Shown piece by piece: positions 50,045-59,111 of a stretch of DNA of 64,000 nt (its first letter is position 1; each line of letters opens with the position of its first letter). The position numbers and the translations under genes are program-made. This DNA comes from Sphingomonas pituitosa NBRC 102491 (GTDB lineage Bacteria > Pseudomonadota > Alphaproteobacteria > Sphingomonadales > Sphingomonadaceae). The DNA lies in the NCBI RefSeq assembly GCF_001598435.1, contig NZ_BCYY01000009.1, positions 1-64,000 of the forward strand. The letters are read 5' to 3'. The notes beneath the pieces are model-generated. The model was not told where the DNA came from and ran no database searches. It was given only the letters and a program-made list of their open reading frames with translations.

Positions 50045-51460
50045 TCAGGAACGGAAGCCGCCGCCGAGCGCGCGGACAAGGGCGACATCGATTACAAACC
50101 TGCGGTTGCGGAGCGTGGTGAGGTTGCGCCGCGCGTCGATCAGGGAGTCTTCGGCCACGAGCACGTCGAGCGACGTGGCGAGACCGCCCCGGTAGCGGTT
50201 GTTGGCGACCGTCCAGGCCGCCGAGGCGGCGCGCTCGGCTTCGTCGGCCCGGCCGATCCGCTCGGCGAGCGCCCGCTCGCTGGCGGTGGCATCGGCAACC
50301 TCGCGCAGCGCCTGGCCGAGCGCGCCGTCATATTCGGCGACCGCGCCGCGATACTCTGCCTCGGCGGCGCGATAGGCACCGGTAAGCCGGCCGCCATCGA
50401 AGATCGGCAGGCTGAGCGCCGGTCCGGCGGTGCCGAAGCTGGAGCCCGACTTGACCAGGTCGCCGATGCCGAGCGACTGCAGGCCGATCAGCCCGGCAAG
50501 GTTGACGTTCGGGTAGAAGGTGGCGCGGGCTTCCTTGATGCGGCTCGCCGCGGCCTGTGCCCGGAGCCGGGCGGCGATCACGTCGGGGCGGCGCCCGATC
50601 AGGTCGGCCGGCAGGTTGGCAGGGAGACCGAAATCGGTGGCCGCACGCACCGTCGACGGCACGATGGAAAGGCCGCGATCGGGTCCTGCGCCGAGCAGCA
50701 CCGCGATCCGGTTGCGGGTGAGCGCCATGGTTTCGTTCAGCGCCGCAAGCTCGCCCTGCGAGGCGGCGAGCGCCGCACGCGCCCGTTCGACCGCGCCGAC
50801 ATTTTCGAGCCCCTGGACGCGTCGCCCGTCGATCAGCTCGACCGTGCGCTGTCGCACCTCGATGGCGCGCTGGGCGGCATCAGCCTGCCCGAACAGATCG
50901 GCGAGATCCGCATAGGCCGCAGCGATGCCGGCGGACAACACCAGTCGCGCCGCCGCCGCCTCAGCCTGCGCGGCCGCGGCGTCCGAACGCGCGGCGGCGA
51001 GCGCGGCCCGGTTGCGGCCCCAGAAGTCCAGCTCCCAATCGATCCGCGCGGACGCCAAGCCGTAATCCGGCCAGCCCTGGGGCGCTAGCGCGCGCGGGAA
51101 GAGATTATTGTAGCTCTGCTTGGTTACGCCCGCCTCGCCATTTGCCTCGACGGAGGGGAGCAGCCGGCTTCGCGTCTGCCGCACCAGCGCGTCGGCCCGG
51201 TCGAACCGCGCTTGGGCGGCGCGGATATCGGTCGCCGTCGCCAGGCCTTCTTCGATCAGTGCCGTGAGCTGGGGGTCGCCGAAGCTTTCCCACCAGCGAT
51301 CCGATGGCCAGTCTGCCTCGGCCGCTGCCAGGCTAGCGGTGCTGGCAAAGCTGCTTGCCGGGCGCAGCGCTGGCGCCGCGCCGGGCTTCGGCATAGTGGC
51401 GCAGCCGGCGAGCAGCGGTGCCGCCAGGCCGAGTGTCGTCCAGGCTAGGCGCTTATCCAT
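50045..51460 (-). CDS. Outer-membrane efflux lipoprotein (NodT/OprM family)
   Basis: This 471-residue lipoprotein has the lipobox LAGC (Cys20). Two homologous outer-membrane-factor repeats follow, with WWESFGDPQLTALIEEGLATATDIRAAQARFDRADALV at the start of the first and ADLIGRRPDVIAARLRAQAAASRI in the second. It forms the trimeric exit duct of the pump. Its start at 51460 overlaps the end of the unknown gene upstream by eight bases, placing all four genes in one transcript. Confidence 0.94.
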   Translation of the reverse strand: MDKRLAWTTLGLAAPLLAGCATMPKPGAAPALRPASSFASTASLAAAEADWPSDRWWESFGDPQLTALIEEGLATATDIRAAQARFDRADALVRQTRSRLLPSVEANGEAGVTKQSYNNLFPRALAPQGWPDYGLASARIDWELDFWGRNRAALAAARSDAAAAQAEAAAARLVLSAGIAAAYADLADLFGQADAAQRAIEVRQRTVELIDGRRVQGLENVGAVERARAALAASQGELAALNETMALTRNRIAVLLGAGPDRGLSIVPSTVRAATDFGLPANLPADLIGRRPDVIAARLRAQAAASRIKEARATFYPNVNLAGLIGLQSLGIGDLVKSGSSFGTAGPALSLPIFDGGRLTGAYRAAEAEYRGAVAEYDGALGQALREVADATASERALAERIGRADEAERAASAAWTVANNRYRGGLATSLDVLVAEDSLIDARRNLTTLRNRRFVIDVALVRALGGGFRS

Positions 51461-51872
51461 TGGCCTGCTCCGCTTCGATCTCGACGGCTTGCGCGCCTGC
51501 CAGCAGCCGTGCGGCGACGGCGTCCGCCTCCGCTTCGGACGCGACGACGAGCATCGGGTAGCCCCAGAATTTCTGAAAGACGGGGGCGGCGCTCTTGGCG
51601 AGAAAGCGGTTGGCCGGGCTGGGCTCGACATACACCATCGCCAGAACATGGCGGTGGAGCGCCGCACGGTTGCGCTTCATCCACAGCGTCAGCCGCTTTC
51701 GCTCTTCGTTCGACTGAACCCTATCGGATTCGGCGCCAAGACCGATCAGAACAAAGGATTTCTCACATGCTAACAGGTCTTCGAAGATCTGGAAGCTGAC
51801 CGAATCTCCTCGGTCATCCGCGCGATTATAGTGCATCCGCACTATCGGGAATTTCGTATCATCCACCAGCAT
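51453..51872 (-). CDS. Uncharacterised 139-residue protein, paralogue of the one at 53618
   Basis: No domain is recognised. The sequence aligns along its length with the plus-strand protein at 53618-54022. Shared marks are FPIVRMHYN / FPLVWMHYD, EERKRLTLWMKRNR / EEKKRTSLWMKKHK, LAMVYVEPSPANRFLAK / LAMIVIEPSAAKRLAFK, and FQKFWGYPMLVVASEAEA / FAKFWGYPLRLAATREEA. It looks soluble, with no leader. It is the first gene of the efflux operon, 156 bases after the AraC gene. A sensing or accessory role in efflux is a guess from position. Confidence 0.8.
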   Translation of the reverse strand: MLVDDTKFPIVRMHYNRADDRGDSVSFQIFEDLLACEKSFVLIGLGAESDRVQSNEERKRLTLWMKRNRAALHRHVLAMVYVEPSPANRFLAKSAAPVFQKFWGYPMLVVASEAEADAVAARLLAGAQAVEIEAEQANG

Positions 51873-52028
51873 GGCCAGAATCCAACAAGTTCATCATTCG
51901 GAGCCGTGATAACCGCTTCCGGTCTTGTTGAATTTGGCGAGACGGGCAGATGATTTATCGAAACTGCCAATCTTCGAGGTTCGTGGGATCCCCCGGCGGC
52001 GGTCGGCCGGATCAAGCGGGGCTGGTCG

Positions 52029-52895
52029 TCAGAGCCCCAGCGCCCGCTGCGCCTGCTCGATCGACGAGATGAGCTTCAGCTTTCCCGGTTGCTGGGCCGC
52101 CAGGGGGCCTGCGCTCCGCCGCGCCGCCAAATACTGGCCCGGCGGCTGCCCCATGACCTTCTTGAACATGGTGATGAACGCGCTCGCGCTTTCATAGCCT
52201 AGATCGAAGGCGACGGTCTGAACCGAGGCGCCTTCGGTCAGCCGCTCGATCGCGAACATCACCTGGAACTGCTGGCGCCACCGCCCGAAGCTCATGCCGG
52301 TCTGGCGCAGGATGAGCCGGAACAGGCTACGCTCGCTCATCGCGACGATCCGGGCCCATTCGCCGATGGTCGAGCGATTGGCGGGATCGGAGAACAGGGT
52401 CTTGGCGATCATCCGCAACCGGGCGTCGGCCGGCATCGGCAGGTGGAGGCTTCCCATCGGCGCGCGCTCGAGCTCGTCGAGCATGGTCTGGACGACCCGT
52501 CCGCCCGCGCCATCGACGTCGTACAGCGACGGGAGGCGGGACACCGCGATCAGCAGCTCGCGGAGCAGCGGCCCGGTCGAGAAGGTGCTGCACACGGCAG
52601 GTAGATTAGCGGCGAGCTCGGGATCGACGAAGAGCGTGTAGACCTCGAGATCGCCGGCACAGCGCACGCTATGCTCCATGTCGCCGGGGATCCACAGCGC
52701 GCATTGCCGCGGCACCATCCACAGGCCTTGCGCCACCTCGCAGGTGATCAGTCCACGCACTGCCAGGATGAGCTGCGCCTTGCGATGCCGGTGGGGCGGC
52801 TGCTCGAACCCTTCGGTGAACAGCTCCATGCCCACCGCCGAGACCGGCCGGGGAATCTCTTCGGGTTCAAAGACCACATACTCATCGTTCGGCAT
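52029..52895 (-). CDS. AraC-family transcriptional regulator
   Basis: The 288 residues include an N-terminal cupin-type effector domain (PPHRHRKAQLILAVRGLITCEVA, PRQCALWIPGDMEHSVRC). A C-terminal double helix-turn-helix follows (STIGEWARIVAMSERSLFRLILRQTGMSFGRWRQQFQV, ASVQTVAFDLGYESASAFITMFKKVMGQPPGQYL). It is on the same strand as, and just upstream of, the efflux operon and divergent from the small membrane protein gene at 53191. It probably controls one or both. The frame stays open to 53288, but the ATG at 52895 fits the family's length. Confidence 0.92.
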   Translation of the reverse strand: MPNDEYVVFEPEEIPRPVSAVGMELFTEGFEQPPHRHRKAQLILAVRGLITCEVAQGLWMVPRQCALWIPGDMEHSVRCAGDLEVYTLFVDPELAANLPAVCSTFSTGPLLRELLIAVSRLPSLYDVDGAGGRVVQTMLDELERAPMGSLHLPMPADARLRMIAKTLFSDPANRSTIGEWARIVAMSERSLFRLILRQTGMSFGRWRQQFQVMFAIERLTEGASVQTVAFDLGYESASAFITMFKKVMGQPPGQYLAARRSAGPLAAQQPGKLKLISSIEQAQRALGL

Positions 52896-53190
52896 CGTTC
52901 TGGTCCACAAAGGTCGATCTTCGCTTTGCCAGCATAGCGCAAGAAGTGCGAACGATTCGCAAATGACTGGCGGGATTGCGCAACATTTTGGCCGGACTGC
53001 TGCGTCCCGCGTGGTTTGGGCGCCCGTACTCCGTTCCGATGCGCGTCCGGCCGACCAGTCGTGTAGTCTGGCTTTACCGTCTCGGCCGGATCGCAACACC
53101 CAATGGCGGGATCGCGCAATGCTCCTTCGCGGCCGCTGACCTATGCCTTCTGTCAAGTGGGAATGCGCCCCGATCAGAAGGAGTGGTGAG

Positions 53191-53589
53191 ATGGTCAAGA
53201 AGCAGCCGGTCGAGCTGGCATTGGCATGGCTTGTTCCCGTTGCGGGGGCCGGGATCTTCGTGACGCTGCAAAGTTTCTCGTTCCTCAACGACTATGTCCG
53301 CAGCGGCGGCACGCTGAAATCCATCACCTTCGGCCCCGGCGCCTTGCTTGCCATCGCCATTTTCTACGGCGCCTGGGTGCTGCCGCCGCTGCTGGCGCTT
53401 GCCGGGAAGCGCGCGACCGACTGGGCCATGCTCGTCCTCGGCGGCATGCTGGTGCTCCTGAACACGCTGGGCGGCGTGACGGACGGGCTGCGCGACGGCG
53501 GCCATCTCGTCGTGCTGGAGCTGCTGGCGGTGACGCTTCCCGGCGCGGTCGCGCTGGTCCTGTCGTGGCGGCACCTACGCGCGAACTGA
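53191..53589 (+). CDS. Small four-helix membrane protein
   Basis: The 132 residues have four hydrophobic segments: LALAWLVPVAGAGIFVTL, LLAIAIFYGAWVLPPLLAL, WAMLVLGGMLVLLNTLGGV and LVVLELLAVTLPGAVALVL. No family is recognised. GAAGGAG precedes ATG 53191. It is 28 bases before the second copy of the unknown small-protein family, with which it appears to form an operon, and it is divergent from the AraC gene. Confidence 0.8.
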   Translation: MVKKQPVELALAWLVPVAGAGIFVTLQSFSFLNDYVRSGGTLKSITFGPGALLAIAIFYGAWVLPPLLALAGKRATDWAMLVLGGMLVLLNTLGGVTDGLRDGGHLVVLELLAVTLPGAVALVLSWRHLRAN

Positions 53590-53617
53590 AGACTCCCAAC
53601 CCGAAAAGGAGAGGCAC

Positions 53618-54022
53618 ATGCCTTTGGATAGCAGCAATTTCCCGCTCGTCTGGATGCACTATGACAGCGGCCCCGATCACGACCACGACAAGGACTTCGC
53701 GGCTTTCGAGGCCAGTCTGGAGCGCGGCGCGCCGTTCGTGATCCTGACAGATTCTGCGCCGTCCGAAGATCATGCGCACAACCAGGAAGAGAAGAAGCGC
53801 ACCTCGTTGTGGATGAAGAAGCATAAAATGGCGCTGCGCACGCTGGTGCTCGCGATGATCGTGATTGAACCGAGCGCCGCCAAGCGGCTGGCGTTCAAGC
53901 CCTTCGGCGTCGCCTTCGCCAAGTTCTGGGGCTATCCGTTGCGGCTCGCCGCTACCCGCGAAGAGGCTCTCGGGATTGCTGCCGACCTGCTGGCCGAGCG
54001 CGCGGGCCGCGCGCCGGCCTGA
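53618..54022 (+). CDS. Uncharacterised 134-residue protein, paralogue of the one at 51453
   Basis: This is the second member of the family described at 51453-51872. Its N-terminus is MPLDSSNFPLVWMHYD and it carries a His/Asp-rich stretch, DSGPDHDHDKDF, absent from the other copy and possibly metal-binding. The core LWMKKHKMALRTLVLAMIVIEP and KFWGYPLRLA is shared. AAAAGGAGAGG precedes the ATG. It follows the four-helix membrane gene and converges on tonB. The His/Asp region beside an iron locus is suggestive, but function is unknown. Confidence 0.82.
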   Translation: MPLDSSNFPLVWMHYDSGPDHDHDKDFAAFEASLERGAPFVILTDSAPSEDHAHNQEEKKRTSLWMKKHKMALRTLVLAMIVIEPSAAKRLAFKPFGVAFAKFWGYPLRLAATREEALGIAADLLAERAGRAPA

Positions 54023-54032
54023 CGGGGCAGAA

Positions 54033-54818
54033 TTACCGGCGGCCGAGAAGGAATTCGATCGGCACGACGAGCTCGATCTCGTCCCCACGCCCGACGGGGA
54101 TCGGCGGATAGGGTTGGGCGCGGGCGACGGTCGCCAGCGCTCCCTGATCAAGCAGCCGGCTTCCCGATGTACCGACCAGTGACGAGGCTAGCAGGGCTCC
54201 CTGCCGATTGACGCGGAAGCGTACGGTCGCGACGCCCTGGTCGCGCCGGCTGCGCGCCGCGGGCGGGAAGCGCTTGAGGCTTTCGAGCCGCGCGACGACG
54301 CGGGCCTCCCAGCTGTCCTTGCCGGCAGACTGGGCGGGCGGGCTCGTCGGTGCGGCCTCCGGGGCGGGGTTGGCGACCGGAGCGGCGGGCGGCACCGGCG
54401 TCGGCGTCCCCACGGCGATTGTTGGGATTACAGGAACAACGGGGGCCGGTGCCGGTGAGGGTGCCAATTGCCTTGCCTGCCTCTGCATCGGTTGCGCGAC
54501 CACGGGCTTGGCTGGGGCGGATGTCGCCTGCTGGTGCCGAACGGGTTTGGGTTCGGCACGCGACGGCGAGGGCAATGGCAGCAAGGTCACCGTCAGCGGC
54601 GGCGCCACCGGCCGCGCCGTCACCATCCCATGCCAGGGCAGGAAGGCGAGCACCACCCCGACGGCGACCGGCGTCATCCCGAGCATGGCCGCAGCGGCGC
54701 GCTGGCGGTGCGGCTGGTAGCCGTGCCGTGCCGAGACGATCTGAAGGGGCGACGGCGCCACCACCCCAGCTTGCGAGACGCCCGGGTTGGGGCGTTCGAA
54801 GGCAACCATCGGCGTCAC
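54033..54818 (-). CDS. TonB-family energy transducer
   Basis: The 261 residues include a membrane segment near 43-60 and a long Pro/Ala-rich periplasmic spacer (about 70-170). The C-terminal TonB domain carries ARVVARLESLKRFPPAARSRRDQGVATVRFRVNRQGALLASSLVGTSGSRLLDQGALATVARAQPYPPIP. It couples the inner-membrane proton force to outer-membrane receptors. The GTG at 54818 overlaps the stop of the PiuC gene by four bases, so this TonB is co-expressed with the siderophore receptor and probably dedicated to it. ExbB/ExbD are not present here. Confidence 0.9.
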   Translation of the reverse strand: MTPMVAFERPNPGVSQAGVVAPSPLQIVSARHGYQPHRQRAAAAMLGMTPVAVGVVLAFLPWHGMVTARPVAPPLTVTLLPLPSPSRAEPKPVRHQQATSAPAKPVVAQPMQRQARQLAPSPAPAPVVPVIPTIAVGTPTPVPPAAPVANPAPEAAPTSPPAQSAGKDSWEARVVARLESLKRFPPAARSRRDQGVATVRFRVNRQGALLASSLVGTSGSRLLDQGALATVARAQPYPPIPVGRGDEIELVVPIEFLLGRR

Positions 54819-55498
54819 AGCTCGATCGCGCGGCGGAGCAGGTTGTGGTAGACTCCGGTCAAGGCGAGCGTGCCGTGCGTGTCCTGCTCGAGCTGCCGGC
54901 GCACGTCGATGATCGCCATGTCGAGATCGTAGAGCAGCGCGCGCAGCCCATCATCCTTGAGCATCGACTGGGTCCAGAAAAACGCCGAGGTTCGCGCGCC
55001 GCGGGTGACCGGCGCGACCCGGTGCAGGCTGCCCGCAGGGTAGACGATCATCGCGCCTGCGGAGAGCTTGACGCTGCTGGTGCCATAGGCGTGCTCGATC
55101 AACAGCTCGCCCCCGTCATAGTCCGCCGGATCGGTGAGGAAGAGCGTGGACGAGACGTCCGCGCGCATCCGCGGACCGCCCCAGGGCATCGCCCGCACCG
55201 CGCCGTCGACATGCGCGTCGAACGCCATGCCAGGCTCGTAGCGGTTGAACAGCGGCGGCAGGACCCGGAACGGCAGCGCCACGCTGTTGAACAGCGGATT
55301 GCGCCCCAGCGCCTTGAGGATGATCTCGCCCGCGTCGCGCGCGGCTTGTCCTTCCTGCGGAAGCTGGAGGTTGCGCTTGGCCTGCGCGGCCAGTTCGCCC
55401 GCCGTCTCGCGACCATCAACAAGATCCGCCGCATCAATGATGCGGCGGATTTCGGCGAGCTCGGCCGTGGTCAGCACGTCCGGTATCTCGACCAGCAT
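54815..55498 (-). CDS. piuC: PKHD-type Fe(II)/2-oxoglutarate dioxygenase (PiuC-like)
   Basis: The 227 residues carry the double-stranded beta-helix iron site HxD (H96, D98 in FDAHVDGAV), the distal His in AGSLHRVAPV (H159) and the 2-oxoglutarate Arg in TRGAR (R169). PiuC genes accompany siderophore receptors of the PiuA/Fiu type and are thought to modify the siderophore or help iron release. The start is four bases after the receptor's stop. Gene symbol by family resemblance. Confidence 0.9.
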   Translation of the reverse strand: MLVEIPDVLTTAELAEIRRIIDAADLVDGRETAGELAAQAKRNLQLPQEGQAARDAGEIILKALGRNPLFNSVALPFRVLPPLFNRYEPGMAFDAHVDGAVRAMPWGGPRMRADVSSTLFLTDPADYDGGELLIEHAYGTSSVKLSAGAMIVYPAGSLHRVAPVTRGARTSAFFWTQSMLKDDGLRALLYDLDMAIIDVRRQLEQDTHGTLALTGVYHNLLRRAIEL

Positions 55499-55502
55499 GG
55501 CG

Positions 55503-57833
55503 TCAGAACTTCACTGCCACGGTGCCGGTGAAGGCCCGGCCGGGCGCCACTTCGGCGCGGTAGAAAAAGGCGGAGGTGTAGCTGAGCTTGTCGGTGACGT
55601 TGCTCACGTTGAGCGTCACCTTGTAGCGATCGTCCTCCCACGAGATCATGCCGTCGAACGTGGTCGCCCCCGGGATACGGTAAACCTCGGACGGGTCGGC
55701 ATTGTAATGGCTGCGGTAATTGGCGCCGCCGCCGACCAGTAGCTTGCCAGGCAGGCCGGGGATCAGCGTGACGACGTCATACGTCGTCCACAGCGCCGCA
55801 TTTTTCTTGGAAACATAGGCCACGTCGTTCCCCGTGGTGTCGACCGGGACGAACACGCTGGGAGTCGACCCGGCGAGGATCTTGCTGTCGTAGAGACTGT
55901 AGGATGCCTGGACCTCCCACGCCTTGGTGATCTTGCCGGTCAGGCCGAGTTCGATGCCCTGCACACGATCCCGTTCCCCGCTCGCCACGGATGCGCCGGT
56001 TAGCGGGTCGCTATAGCTGCCGCGGTTCTTGACGGTGCGGAACAGCGCCGCGGTGGCACCAAGCTGGTCCCCGATCAGGCTCCATTTGCCGCCGATCTCA
56101 AGCGTGTTGTTCTTGTCCGGCTCGAGGTTGGGCGTGCCCGCAGAAACGGTGCCCTGGAAGCTGATATTCTGCCCGGCCGGAGTGAAGGACCGCGCATAGC
56201 TGACATAGTAATTCTGGCCGGGCGCCGGCTCCCAGTTGAGCGAGGCCTTGGGGCTGAGGAAGTGGGTGACGCTGCGCGCATAGGGCGGATAGCTGCCGTC
56301 CGCGTCCTGCGTCGTCGACTTGGCGGTGTAGCTGTCCCAGCGCAGTCCGGCGGTGACCGACAGGGTCGAGGTGAACCAGGCCTGGTCGCTGGCGAAGAAG
56401 CCGATGTCCCAGGCGCGCGCGCGGGTCCGCCCGCCGGCTTCGGCAATGGTGAAGCCGGGCGGATTGGCGAAATCGGGCGCGAGCAGCGTGCCGCCGGCGC
56501 GGGCACTGGAGCCGGTCAGGCTGCCAAACAGGTTATGCTGATAATAGGCGTCGATGCCGGCGATCAACTCATGCTTGATGCCGCCCGTGTCGAAGCGAGC
56601 CACAGCGGTGGTGATGTTCTGGCCGCCGGTGCTGGTCTGCGTGGCGCCGATGACGGGCCACACCGTGTAGGCGGTATTCAGATTCCCGGCGAGCGCGTCG
56701 GTGGAACAGGTGCCGAAATTCGCGAAGCCGCCAAAGCCCGTGCCACAGATGGTGGGCGTGAACGCCATCCAGCGCGTGTAGCGCGCCCAGCGGGTATCGT
56801 TGGCGATGGTCAGCCAGTCATTGACCTCGGCGTGGAAACGGCCGGTCACCATGTTGACGTCAGTCAGGTCGCGATCGGACTGCTTGCCGAAATAGCGATC
56901 CTTCGGCACGCCATATTCGGTGACCGGCAGCACATAGCCGGTATAGCCGAAGGGCGGCATCGGCATCGGCACGCCCATGTCCGGGCGGCGATCGTCATGC
57001 TGGTGCATATAGTTGAGCGTGAAGGTCGTCGACGTGCCGAGACCCAGCCCGAGCGAGCCGAGCACGCCCCAGCGCTTGGCATAGACATGATCGCGATCGA
57101 CCATGTCCTGATCGTGCCACATACCGATGACGCGCACGGCGGTCGTGGCGTTGATCTGCTGGTTGACGTCGGCGACGACGCGCGCCTGGGTGCCGCTGCC
57201 GAGGGTGCCGGTCAGGGCGTAGCTGTCGCCGAGATGCGCGGTCTTGCTGGTCTGGTTGATCACGCCGCCGGTGGAGCCGTTGCCGAAGCTCTCCGAGCTC
57301 GAGCCCTTGAACACCTCGACGCTCTCGACCGCGAAGGAATCGCGCACATAGGCACCGAAGTCCCGCAGGCCGTCGACATAGACATCACCCTTTGCGTCGA
57401 AGCCGCGGATGCGGAAGGCGTCGCCGTTCATGCCGCCCCCGCCCTCGCCGGTGGCGACGGTCACGCCCGGCACATATTTCAGCACCTGGTCGATCGTGGT
57501 CGCCTGGCGTTGCTCGATCATCACCTGCGGGATCACCGTGACGGTCTGCGGCGTGCCCTGGATGTCGCCCGACAGGCGATCGAGCTTGGTGCCGTGGCGA
57601 AGTGTGTTGGGGCTGCTGTCTACCGCGTTGTCGGCGTCGTCCGCGCCGACGCGAACCCGGCCGAGCTGGACGGTCGTGTCCTGCTTGCCGGCAGGCGGCG
57701 CGCTGTCCTGCGCATGCGCCTTGCCGGCGCCGAGCAGCATCAACCCCGTGGCAAGGCCGGCCGAGATCGAGGACGCGGAAAGACCGCTCCGTGCGGTGGC
57801 GAGAGGGTGGATACGAAGGGAGGGCGACTGCAT
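55503..57833 (-). CDS. TonB-dependent siderophore receptor (PiuA/Fiu-like)
   Basis: This 776-residue receptor has a leader ending near AGKAHAQ. The siderophore-receptor plug opening is LDRLSGDIQGTPQTVTVIPQVMIEQRQATTIDQVLKYVPGVTV, then FRIRGFDAKGDVYVDGLRDFGAYVRDSFAVESVEVFKGSSS. A barrel ends in FTGTVAVKF. The pattern is that of catecholate receptors such as Fiu/PiuA, which also carry siderophore-like antibiotics. It is second in an operon: Sel1 protein, this receptor, PiuC and TonB. Confidence 0.93.
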   Translation of the reverse strand: MQSPSLRIHPLATARSGLSASSISAGLATGLMLLGAGKAHAQDSAPPAGKQDTTVQLGRVRVGADDADNAVDSSPNTLRHGTKLDRLSGDIQGTPQTVTVIPQVMIEQRQATTIDQVLKYVPGVTVATGEGGGGMNGDAFRIRGFDAKGDVYVDGLRDFGAYVRDSFAVESVEVFKGSSSESFGNGSTGGVINQTSKTAHLGDSYALTGTLGSGTQARVVADVNQQINATTAVRVIGMWHDQDMVDRDHVYAKRWGVLGSLGLGLGTSTTFTLNYMHQHDDRRPDMGVPMPMPPFGYTGYVLPVTEYGVPKDRYFGKQSDRDLTDVNMVTGRFHAEVNDWLTIANDTRWARYTRWMAFTPTICGTGFGGFANFGTCSTDALAGNLNTAYTVWPVIGATQTSTGGQNITTAVARFDTGGIKHELIAGIDAYYQHNLFGSLTGSSARAGGTLLAPDFANPPGFTIAEAGGRTRARAWDIGFFASDQAWFTSTLSVTAGLRWDSYTAKSTTQDADGSYPPYARSVTHFLSPKASLNWEPAPGQNYYVSYARSFTPAGQNISFQGTVSAGTPNLEPDKNNTLEIGGKWSLIGDQLGATAALFRTVKNRGSYSDPLTGASVASGERDRVQGIELGLTGKITKAWEVQASYSLYDSKILAGSTPSVFVPVDTTGNDVAYVSKKNAALWTTYDVVTLIPGLPGKLLVGGGANYRSHYNADPSEVYRIPGATTFDGMISWEDDRYKVTLNVSNVTDKLSYTSAFFYRAEVAPGRAFTGTVAVKF

Positions 57834-57870
57834 TTGGATTTTGCCTCGGGTAGATGAAGAAGGGACGTGG

Positions 57871-58752
57871 TCAGCGCTGGACGGAGACGGGGCGCAGGCC
57901 CGGCGGCTTGAAGGGGCGCATGCGCCGGACCGCCTGCTTGAAGCGTGCGAGGCCGCCCGGCCTGGGGGCGTAGGCTGCAGGCCGGTCGGTGTGCGGCACA
58001 CAGCGGGCGAGCGCCGCGGCGCCGGCGCGACGCAGCCGGTCGTCGGGCTGGCGGAGCAGCACCTCGGCGATGCGGCCGCGAAAGCCGTCGTCGCTCTTGG
58101 CGATGCAGCGGTCGAGCCAGGCGAGCGCCTCCTCGGCGTCGCCATGCGCATAGATCAAGGTCGCCAGGTTGAATTGCGCCCAATGGTCACCCCGTTCGGC
58201 GGCAACGCGATAAAGGGCGGCCGCGCGCCGGGGATCGACAGGCCCGGCCCAGCCTTCTTCCAGAAAGCGAGCAAGCGAGTTGATCGCCTTGAGATTGCCG
58301 GCTTTTGCGGCCTCCTCGAACAACCGACGAGCGCGCGGGCGATCGGCGGGATCGCCGAGCCGCATCAGGATCTGGGCGAGGTTGACCTTGGCCCAGACAT
58401 GCCCGAGCGCGATGGCCCGCTCGAAATAGGGGATTGCCCGGACATAATCCTGCGTCGTGCCCCAGCCTTTCTCATGGCAGCGCCCGATCATGTTCCAGGC
58501 CTCGGGCTCGCCCTGCTCGGCGGCGCGCTGGAACCAGGCCAGCGCCGCGACGGGATCTCGCGCTACGCCGCGCCCGTCGAGCAGGAGCTGGGCATAGACG
58601 AGCTGCGCCGCCGCACTTCCCCGCCTTGCGGCACCGTGGATGGCGCCGGCTGCTTCCGGCAGATCGGCGATGAGCCGAGCCTTGAGCGCCTCGGAGTCGA
58701 GCGATAGGGGTTTCAGCCGAAACTGTATGGTTGGAGGTTCGGCTCTGCTCAC
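57871..58752 (-). CDS. Sel1-repeat protein
   Basis: About 293 residues hold Sel1-like/TPR repeats: AAQLVYAQLLLDGRGVARDPVAALAWFQRAAEQGEPEAWNMIGRCHEKGWG, then AKVNLAQILMRLGDPAD and INSLARFLEEGWAGPVDPRRAAALYRVAAERGD. A basic C-terminus follows. It is probably a scaffold or partner protein; a Sel1 gene commonly precedes piuA-piuC. The start is uncertain (GTG 58752 or TTG 58758). The 37-base gap to the receptor supports an operon. Confidence 0.85.
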   Translation of the reverse strand: MSRAEPPTIQFRLKPLSLDSEALKARLIADLPEAAGAIHGAARRGSAAAQLVYAQLLLDGRGVARDPVAALAWFQRAAEQGEPEAWNMIGRCHEKGWGTTQDYVRAIPYFERAIALGHVWAKVNLAQILMRLGDPADRPRARRLFEEAAKAGNLKAINSLARFLEEGWAGPVDPRRAAALYRVAAERGDHWAQFNLATLIYAHGDAEEALAWLDRCIAKSDDGFRGRIAEVLLRQPDDRLRRAGAAALARCVPHTDRPAAYAPRPGGLARFKQAVRRMRPFKPPGLRPVSVQR

Positions 58753-59111
58753 GCGCAACGCCCTGTTGGGGGGCGGCTGGCTCCAGATGCGGAAAAATCT
58801 TGCATGGCGTGTCCCCGGCTAGCGGGGCAGCGTCAATTAATAATGCCTCGCATTACCATTCTTTACGCGGTGCGGGTGACGAGGCATGAGGATATCTTGC
58901 CAATTCGTTTCGCGATCCCGCCAATGCCGGATGCCCGCTCTGGAAGTCGGCGTCGCCACTGGAGAACCTCCTGAATGGCGGCTCCCGACGAAAACTGCCG
59001 TCCGATGTATCGTCATGCGACGGCAGCTTCGTCCCACGTTCAGCCATCCGGCCTCGGACCGAAGCGGCACACGGCTCGTAGGGAGATGTACGAAAAACAG
59101 GTGTTTGTCGC
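58753..59111. other. Intergenic region, 359 bases
   Basis: The left part should hold the promoter of the siderophore operon; AATTAATAATGCC at 58835-58847 is the most AT-rich patch. No confident Fur box was found by eye. The right part (59022-59108) is the inverted copy of the dispersed repeat at 37305-37390. Confidence 0.45.
59022..59108 (-). repeat. Dispersed repeat, copy 2
   Basis: The reverse complement matches 37305-37390, including the GAAAAACAC/CTGTTTTTCG palindrome and ACGAGCCGTGTGCCGCTTCGG. It directly abuts the ISNCY transposase stop at 59112, so it may be an insertion target or part of the element's left end. Confidence 0.65.
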
